This document shows, piece by piece, positions 15,389 to 20,299 of a DNA stretch of 20,299 nucleotides. A model generated the notes under the pieces. That model had not been told where the DNA came from, searched no databases, and saw only the letters and a program-made list of their open reading frames with translations. Source of the stretch: CAZJTL01 sp964548905. GTDB lineage: Bacteria > Cyanobacteriota > Cyanobacteriia > Cyanobacteriales > Xenococcaceae. The stretch lies in NCBI GenBank assembly GCA_964548905.1, contig CAZJTL010000077.1, positions 1 to 20,299 on the forward strand. The letters are read 5' to 3'. The first letter of the stretch is position 1, and each line of letters opens with the position of its first letter. The translations under genes and the position numbers were made by a program.

Positions 15389-15589
15389 AAGTGCTTATGT
15401 TAAACAAAGTTAATTTTTATATTTCAATTTAAATATTAATCAAATTAAGCTATTTAAGCTAGCTCTAGGTTATTCATCTGTGCTTAACCTACTTGCATCT
15501 TTTCAGAGTAAAGGTAAGATAAATAAAATAAAATCTAGTCTTTACCGTGGGAATTTAGCGTGTAAACGACAAGACGAGGGGGAAAAATT

Positions 15590-15877
15590 GTGTCCACAGA
15601 AATACTAGAAAAGCGTTCAACAGAAACAGTTCGTAAGTTAGCTCCTAACTATCGAGTTTTGCTGCATAATGACGATTTCAATTCGATGGAATATGTTGTG
15701 CAAACCTTGATGCAGACTGTAGCTGGCATGACTCAGCCTCAAGCAGTCAACATTATGATGGAAGCTCATACTAATGGTACGGGACTAGTTATTGTTTGTG
15801 CGTTGGAACCTGCGGAATTTTATTGTGACACTTTAAAAAGTCATGGTTTAACTAGCTCGATCGAACCAGATGAATAA
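15590..15877 (+). CDS. clpS: ATP-dependent Clp protease adaptor ClpS
   Basis: A 95-residue ClpS adaptor that delivers N-degron substrates to the ClpC/ClpP protease in the cytosol. The core runs from YRVLLHNDDFNSMEYVVQTL (NDDFN at 28-32 region, the substrate-pocket entrance) to MTQPQAVNIMMEAHTNGTGL and VIVCALEPAEFYCDTLKSHGL. A disordered N-terminal arm of about 20 residues, used to contact the chaperone, precedes it. The start is GTG at 15590 with a GAGGGGG purine run 9-15 bases upstream. The stop is 11 bases before the CPBP protease gene, pointing to co-transcription. Confidence 0.95.
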   Translation: MSTEILEKRSTETVRKLAPNYRVLLHNDDFNSMEYVVQTLMQTVAGMTQPQAVNIMMEAHTNGTGLVIVCALEPAEFYCDTLKSHGLTSSIEPDE

Positions 15878-15888
15878 AAAAATTTATT

Positions 15889-16710
15889 TTGAAAATTAAT
15901 ATCGAAAAAATTGCCAATTATCCAGCACCGATGAGGCTGGGTATTTTTCTTGTCACCTTATTAATAGTTTGGTTGCCTTTGGCGGTGCCAATTTCTCTTT
16001 TTTTGAGTAGAGATCCCAATTTAGTCACAATTTTGACTATGGGATTGCTATTCGCTTGGCTTCTGATTCTGCTACCCAAATGGGGCAAATATGTCCATCA
16101 ACAGCCTCGAATCTTTCAGCACTATGGTTTAACCTGGAAGAGAAGGAATGGCATAGATTTACTCAATGGCTTGAGTATCGGTTTATTAGTTTGTTTGAGT
16201 CTATTTATCTTAGAAGCAATTTTCGGTTGGATCGAACTAAAATCGCCTTCTCCAGCTTTATTAACAGTAATCTTTCAAGGTTTATTGAGTGGTTTGGGAA
16301 TTGGTTTTGCTGAAGAGTTAGTCTTTCGTGGCTGGATTCTGGATGAATTACGTCGCGATTACCAATTAAAAACGGTTGTTTGGGCAAATGCTCTACTTTT
16401 TGCTCTATCTCATTTTATTAAACCGATCGCCGAAGTAATTCGCACCTTTGTTACTTTTCCAGCTTTGATTATTCTCGGTTTAACTCTAGTTTGGGCAAAA
16501 CAAGCTCATCGCGATCGCCTGGGTATGTGCATTGGCATTCATGCTGGTTTAGTCTGGGGTTACTACATTCTCAATGTTGGGCAATTAATTGTCTATCGCG
16601 ATCGCGTTCCTACTTGGGTGACAGGTATTGATGGCAATCCGATCGCTGGAGTAATGGGACTTTTATTTTTAGGTGTTCTTGCTTTGTGGATGAAGGTAAA
16701 TAGGCAATAG
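15889..16710 (+). CDS. CPBP family intramembrane metalloprotease
   Basis: A 273-residue membrane protein of the CPBP (CAAX protease and bacteriocin-processing, Abi) family. Hydrophobic segments occupy most of the chain (about 18-40, 46-64, 94-116, 124-142, 163-178, 186-203, 213-230, 250-270). The glutamate pair and arginine of motif 1 are E142-E143-R147 in AEELVFRGW. H175 in FALSHFI and H218 in IGIHAGLVWG are the metal-binding histidines. Such enzymes cleave within or next to the membrane; substrates here are unknown. The TTG start at 15889 fits, though an ATG 14 codons later is possible. It follows clpS by 11 bases, so the two may be co-expressed. The last three codons and stop are inside AATAGGC heptads. 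Confidence 0.85.
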   Translation: MKINIEKIANYPAPMRLGIFLVTLLIVWLPLAVPISLFLSRDPNLVTILTMGLLFAWLLILLPKWGKYVHQQPRIFQHYGLTWKRRNGIDLLNGLSIGLLVCLSLFILEAIFGWIELKSPSPALLTVIFQGLLSGLGIGFAEELVFRGWILDELRRDYQLKTVVWANALLFALSHFIKPIAEVIRTFVTFPALIILGLTLVWAKQAHRDRLGMCIGIHAGLVWGYYILNVGQLIVYRDRVPTWVTGIDGNPIAGVMGLLFLGVLALWMKVNRQ

Positions 16711-16787
16711 GCAATAGGGAACAAAAGGCAGAAGGCAGAAGGCAGAAGTTTTTTACTCATTACTCATTACTTGCTACTTCTCCCTAA
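16699..16787. repeat. Heptad STRR blocks downstream of the CPBP gene
   Basis: The blocks are AATAGGC, AATAGGC, AATAGGG (16699-16719); AGGCAGA three times (16726-16746); then, after a T-run, TTACTCA twice, TTACTTG, CTACTTC and TCCCTAA (16753-16787) in register. The first block includes the CPBP stop codon at 16708-16710. These are the families of 7735-7748 and 7820-7840 again. Confidence 0.88.
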
Positions 16788-16827
16788 TCTCTGTGACAAT
16801 TTTTCATAATTTAAAGGCAGTAAAAAA

Positions 16828-16857
16828 TTGAGACTTTGGGCAATATGTTTTTATTAT
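16828..16857 (+). promoter_or_regulatory. Candidate promoter of the CARDB/RTX gene
   Basis: TTGAGA (16828-16833) and TATTAT (16852-16857) stand 18 bases apart, ending 16 bases before the ATG at 16874. The match is fair, and no other promoter-like pair is clearer in this spacer. Confidence 0.35.
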
Positions 16858-16873
16858 TTATCTAAGAACAATT

Positions 16874-19486
16874 ATGTCTTCCCTCGAACAAACGCCCGAT
16901 CCCAATGTAGTTATTACTGATGCTAATGTAGTTCTTAGTGATGTTACTGTTCCCGATTTTGTGCAACCTACGGAAGACTTTCAAATTGCATGGACAGTGA
17001 CGAATCAAGACACAAAAGCTAGCAATAATCTTTGGGCAGACAATATTTATCTTTCAACAGATAAAAAAATAGATTTCAGCGATTATCACTTAGGAGAAAA
17101 AGTACATCAAGGAGTTCTTCAACCTTCTGAAAGTTATACCAGCGAACACAATTTTCAGATTCCTAAATCCTATAATGCAGATATTGACGTACCGATAAAC
17201 ATCGATCCGAACCAAACTTGGTATTTAATTTTTACAACAGGTTTATTCATTCTCGATCCGTACCAATCTTATAAAATCGAGCCAGAAAATAAAAAGGCAT
17301 TAGTTGTTCCTTTAAATTTAAAATCTGAAGATGTCGATCTAACTTTTAGTGAGATTAATGTTCCTAAAGTAGTTAAATTAAATGAACCTTTTACTATCGA
17401 TCGCACAGTTATTAATCAAGGAAACAGTAAAACTTCTAGTCAAAAATGGATAGATAATGTCTATTTATCAACTGACAAAAATATTGACATAATCTATGAT
17501 TATTGGGTTGGATATTATGATTATGTTGCCAACACAACTACCATCGATCGACCTTTAGATTCTTCTGAAAGCTATACATTAAGCGATCGAGTTACTATTC
17601 CCTCTAGTTACTTAGTTGGCGAGGATATTTTTTATTACGAGCCGATGGAATATCGCCACATCGATCCCAATCTTGATTGGTATTTACTTTTCAAAACTGA
17701 TAATAATCAAGACCAGGGTGAAAGCAATGAAGAAAATAATTTAGTAGCAGTTCCCATCGATATAGAATTACCAACAATCGATCTGGTAGTGAGTAATATT
17801 ACTGTACCAGATCCAGCGATTATTAGTAATAACAATGCTGAGATTGAGGTATCTTGGACTGTTAGCAAACAAGGAGAAGGTAATCTGCCAAGAGATACTT
17901 CTTGGCTAGATAAAATTTATCTTTCTAGTGATGGAGTATTATCTGGAGGAGGTGAGTATGATTTGGGAATTTCTGAAAATAAAAATTTATTGACTAATTC
18001 TGACAGTTATACTGTTAAAAAAACATTTACTCTTCCTAAAAATGTTGTCGCTCCCGATAGCCATTGGTATGTAATTGTTGAAACTGATTTTCTAGATAAA
18101 ATTGGCGAAACAAAAAACAATAATTTCTGGTCGGAAAATAGTAATAATTATCTTTCCGTTCCCATCGATTTCAAAAATCCAGACTTAGATTTAGTAGTCG
18201 ATCGCTTGGATGTTCCCGAACTTGCTACCGTAGGAGAACCCCTGCAAGTCTCTTGGACGGTAAAAAATAAAGGAATCGATAATATAAATGTTGCTGGTTG
18301 GGAAGATACCTTTTTCTTTTCTAGCGATCCGATTTTGGATCTAAATGCCGATCGCATTTTGGCTTCTATCAAGCATCAAGAAACTCTGGCAACTTCAGCA
18401 AGTTATACTCAAAGTACAATCCTCGACATTCCTCAAAGTGCCGCTAAGGATATTAAAGCGGAGATCGGCAAGGACGGTCAACCAGTCAAAGATGGTTATT
18501 TAATCGTCAAAACCGATAATTCTAGCCATACAGCAGAGACTAATGAAGATAACAATATTAGCGTTGTTCCCCTCACTCTCAAGCTGACTCAACCAGATTT
18601 AGCTGTCAACAAGCTACAAATTCCTCAAGTAGTAAAATTAGGAGATTTGGTTAACTTTAATTGGGTAGTTGCTAACCCTGAACCTATTTCTGTCAAAAAT
18701 AATAACTTAAAATACGAAGCTTATCTTTCTGCCTATCCTGACGAATATCCTTCGGGTTACGGCTACAATCTTGGCACAATTACTAATCAAAATAGCATCT
18801 ATGCTTCTTCAACACATTGGGGTAATGGACAGTGGCGCATTCCTGACAATAACCAGTATCCAGAGTTAGATCCCAACCAAGATTGGTGGTTTTTCCTCAA
18901 AGTCGATCGCGACGATCGCTTGAAAGAATCTGATGAAACCAATAATTTTACCTTTGCAGCGATCGAACTAGTCAATCAGACTATTGATGGTACTACAGGT
19001 GACGATAAGATTGTTGGTAGTTCTGGTAAAGATTTTATTCGGGGACTTTCTGGTAAAGATGCGATCGATGCTGGCGCAGGTAACGATATTATCGTCGATG
19101 GTGAGGGAAGAGATACCCTTACTGGTGGAAAAGGCAGCGATGATTTTGTCTTTAAGAAATTAGACGCATCTAGCAATGTTATTATTGATTTTGAGAGGGA
19201 TAAAGGTTATAACAACCCTGGAGATCGTCTTGTTCTCACAGAACTCATTGATAGCTTATCTTACCCTGATTCAACTACTTTTGAAGATGGTTACATGCAA
19301 TATATGGGAACTTCTCAAGGAGTAGAAAAATACTTACACTCGAATGGTTACTTGCAATTAGCAGGAAATTCTCATGCAACTATAGTGTCTGTCGATTCTG
19401 ATGGTTTTAATGGTAAAGATGGTTGGCATGAACTGGTGAGAATTGAAAATATTTCTCCAGCTAATGTAATGCACTTTGATTCTTAA
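16874..19486 (+). CDS. CARDB-repeat protein with RTX calcium-binding region, likely type I secreted
   Basis: An 870-residue protein. Five CARDB-like immunoglobulin-type repeats start near residues 20, 155, 302, 437 and 574, each opening with a (V/I)DLxVxxxxVP motif and W(T/V)V, and ending in a DPNxxWYL-like strand and ETNEDNN-type turn. Residues 704-756 hold RTX calcium-binding repeats (DGTTGDDKIVGSSGKDFI, GGKGSDDFVF), and the last ~110 residues a type I secretion-like tail with IIDF and LVLTEL. There is no N-terminal signal peptide, as for RTX proteins exported from the C-terminus. Its role is probably as a secreted adhesin or surface protein; no type I exporter genes lie in this window. The stop overlaps the next gene's ATG by one base (TAATG). 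Confidence 0.85.
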   Translation: MSSLEQTPDPNVVITDANVVLSDVTVPDFVQPTEDFQIAWTVTNQDTKASNNLWADNIYLSTDKKIDFSDYHLGEKVHQGVLQPSESYTSEHNFQIPKSYNADIDVPINIDPNQTWYLIFTTGLFILDPYQSYKIEPENKKALVVPLNLKSEDVDLTFSEINVPKVVKLNEPFTIDRTVINQGNSKTSSQKWIDNVYLSTDKNIDIIYDYWVGYYDYVANTTTIDRPLDSSESYTLSDRVTIPSSYLVGEDIFYYEPMEYRHIDPNLDWYLLFKTDNNQDQGESNEENNLVAVPIDIELPTIDLVVSNITVPDPAIISNNNAEIEVSWTVSKQGEGNLPRDTSWLDKIYLSSDGVLSGGGEYDLGISENKNLLTNSDSYTVKKTFTLPKNVVAPDSHWYVIVETDFLDKIGETKNNNFWSENSNNYLSVPIDFKNPDLDLVVDRLDVPELATVGEPLQVSWTVKNKGIDNINVAGWEDTFFFSSDPILDLNADRILASIKHQETLATSASYTQSTILDIPQSAAKDIKAEIGKDGQPVKDGYLIVKTDNSSHTAETNEDNNISVVPLTLKLTQPDLAVNKLQIPQVVKLGDLVNFNWVVANPEPISVKNNNLKYEAYLSAYPDEYPSGYGYNLGTITNQNSIYASSTHWGNGQWRIPDNNQYPELDPNQDWWFFLKVDRDDRLKESDETNNFTFAAIELVNQTIDGTTGDDKIVGSSGKDFIRGLSGKDAIDAGAGNDIIVDGEGRDTLTGGKGSDDFVFKKLDASSNVIIDFERDKGYNNPGDRLVLTELIDSLSYPDSTTFEDGYMQYMGTSQGVEKYLHSNGYLQLAGNSHATIVSVDSDGFNGKDGWHELVRIENISPANVMHFDS

Positions 19487-19857
19487 TGATTGAACATCTA
19501 GAAAGCGGATTAGCAGCCATCGCCAGACTACTCAAGCTCAGTCTTGAAGCAATTTCAGTTCTATGTATCTTGCTAGGTTTAGTGGCAACTGTGCGGCTGC
19601 TTATCCCTCGAAGAGGTCAAACTGCTTTGGTTGACTTAAGAACAATTCGACTAAGCTTTGGTGCTTGGCTGGCGAGCGCGTTAGAGTTTCAGCTAGGAGC
19701 AGATATTCTGTCCACCACTATAAGCCCTACATTTCAGGCATTAGGGCAGTTGGGCGCGATCGCTGTGATTCGTACATTTCTGAACTACTTTTTAAACAAA
19801 GAACTAGAAATAGAAGCCAAGATTCAGGCGAAGCTCAAAGAAATCAATTCCAAATAG
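19486..19857 (+). CDS. DUF1622 family small membrane protein
   Basis: A 123-residue membrane protein of the DUF1622 family. A hydrophobic helix lies at about 19-42 (LEAISVLCILLGLVATVRLL), and the conserved RLSFGAWLASALEFQLGADI (53-72 region) marks the family. A second hydrophobic stretch with LGQLGAIAVIRTFLNYFL precedes a basic, helical C-terminus. Function is not established in the family. It starts with ATG at 19486 overlapping the stop of the CARDB/RTX gene by one base, so translation is likely coupled. Such a link with a secreted adhesin-like protein is unusual as far as I can tell. A terminator follows. Confidence 0.85.
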   Translation: MIEHLESGLAAIARLLKLSLEAISVLCILLGLVATVRLLIPRRGQTALVDLRTIRLSFGAWLASALEFQLGADILSTTISPTFQALGQLGAIAVIRTFLNYFLNKELEIEAKIQAKLKEINSK

Positions 19858-19893
19858 AACTAGTGCAAGAACGCAGAAGGCAGAAGGAAACAG

Positions 19894-19914
19894 CCTTCGA
19901 GCGGAAGGTTTTTT
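19894..19914 (+). terminator. Terminator after DUF1622, with a competing hairpin
   Basis: CCTTC (19894-19898) pairs with GAAGG (19904-19908) and six T's follow (19909-19914). The CCTTC arm can also pair with upstream GAAGG copies in the GCAGAAG heptads (19876-19880, 19883-19887), giving a mutually exclusive fold. Confidence 0.6.
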
Positions 19915-19918
19915 ACTT

Positions 19919-19951
19919 ACTTTTTTAAGAGAAAAATTATCTCAAAAAAGT
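19919..19951. repeat. Long AT-rich inverted repeat
   Basis: ACTTTTTTAAGAGA (19919-19932) pairs with TCTCAAAAAAGT (19940-19951) over 12 positions with a 2-base bulge and a 7-base loop. It follows the terminator and could be a second, bidirectional terminator. Confidence 0.65.
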
Positions 19952-20040
19952 TAACTTATTCCTGGTTGAGGGAATACTCAAGACAAGTGCGATCGAGATC
20001 GCATTGATGTGTTTTCTACTGGCTTTTCATCTTTATAATC

Positions 20041-20235
20041 ATGAAAAATCATCAATCTCCGTTAGAAGCGATCGCTACCGAACAAGCCAAAGTTGCAGCA
20101 ACCATTATCGATAAAATCCGTCGCACCCATAATATTAATACGATTTTTACCGTAACTACTCAAGAGATGCGTCGAGTTTTAAGGAGCGATCGCTCGATCG
20201 TCTATCAATTTAATCCTAACCAAAGGTTTTCCTGA
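20041..20235 (+). pseudogene. GAF-domain sensor protein, 5' fragment, interrupted
   Basis: The frame from ATG 20041 gives 64 residues ending RFS then TGA. Up to residue 60 it reads as the start of a cyanobacterial GAF domain: LEAIATEQAKVAATIIDKIRR, then HNINTIFTVTTQEMRRVLRSDRSIVYQFNPN. The family goes on with W(S/D)GE and a further ~100 residues, often with kinase or cyclase domains. Here the frame leaves this pattern at the FNPN motif, and the following DNA looks unrelated. The likely cause is an inserted element near 20224, with the rest of the gene beyond the window; a frameshift is less likely because no other frame continues the domain. The upstream spacer holds TGCGATC-GA-GATCGCA (19988-20003). 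Confidence 0.6.
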
Positions 20236-20299
20236 GTGTTACGTGGCTCTCCCGCATTTATGGTGATAAGTTTTACTTATTTAAATAAGTGGAGCTTTG
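20225..20299. mobile_element. Possible left end of an inserted element
   Basis: From about 20225 on, the DNA interrupts the GAF domain and carries no recognised coding start. It contains the perfect 16-base palindrome ACTTATTTAAATAAGT (20275-20290). The window ends before a transposase or second terminal repeat could be seen, so this is an inference from the interruption. Confidence 0.4.

Noticed and set aside
18976..19176. Minus-strand proline/serine-rich frame opposite the RTX region
   Set aside because: It is the mirror of Gly/Asp-rich RTX codons; the low-complexity composition explains the open frame.
19665..19928. Frame overlapping DUF1622 in another phase
   Set aside because: It has Arg/Ser-rich composition typical of a shadow frame and ends in repeat DNA.

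Overview
The window is cyanobacterial chromosome. The octamer GCGATCGC (HIP1) recurs throughout genes and spacers. The gene content also fits: a Calvin-cycle type gap2, a Uma2-family nuclease, clpS followed by a CPBP membrane protease, and a CARDB/RTX protein. The DNA is AT-rich and carries many heptanucleotide STRR repeats. These features point to a unicellular or pleurocapsalean/chroococcalean lineage, but the sequence alone does not fix the genus. No tRNA, rRNA, CRISPR array or complete transposase gene was seen.

Layout: 1-670 holds the 3' end of a histidine kinase overlapping a Uma2 nuclease gene. 716-4798 holds two divergent genes, a DUF255/thioredoxin-like protein (-) and a large polytopic membrane protein (+), separated by a run of heptad repeats, one of which supplies the membrane protein's start codon. 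4811-5424 is a small mobile or decay region: four hairpins in a row, then a 5'-truncated RelE/HigB-type toxin, then an intact HigA-type antitoxin. 5425-6330 is a gene-poor stretch with one small hypothetical gene. 6331-7705 holds a rhomboid protease (-) and acireductone dioxygenase mtnD (+). 7714-7898 is the densest heptad block. 7895-10886 is a minus-strand run murC-murB-ybaB (cell-wall precursor synthesis and a nucleoid protein). 11289-12371 is gap2 with a strong terminator. 12384-13601 is a class V aminotransferase-like enzyme (-). 13741-15388 holds an exported, probably outer-membrane beta-barrel protein (+) and an alpha/beta hydrolase (-). 15590-16710 is the clpS-CPBP pair. 16874-19857 is a CARDB-repeat/RTX protein whose stop overlaps the start of a DUF1622 membrane protein. 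At 20041 the first ~60 residues of a GAF-domain sensor are seen before the frame breaks, probably at the edge of an inserted element running off the window.

Most genes are housekeeping or household accessory genes. The more unusual content lies between them. The heptad repeats keep a 7-nt register over as many as 15 units while the unit sequence drifts, and they run into coding ends, supplying one start codon and several stop codons. The hairpin array abuts a broken toxin gene that keeps its antitoxin. The CARDB/RTX-DUF1622 overlap links a probable secreted adhesin-like protein to a small membrane protein. No complete new defence or mobile system was found that the sequence itself would prove.
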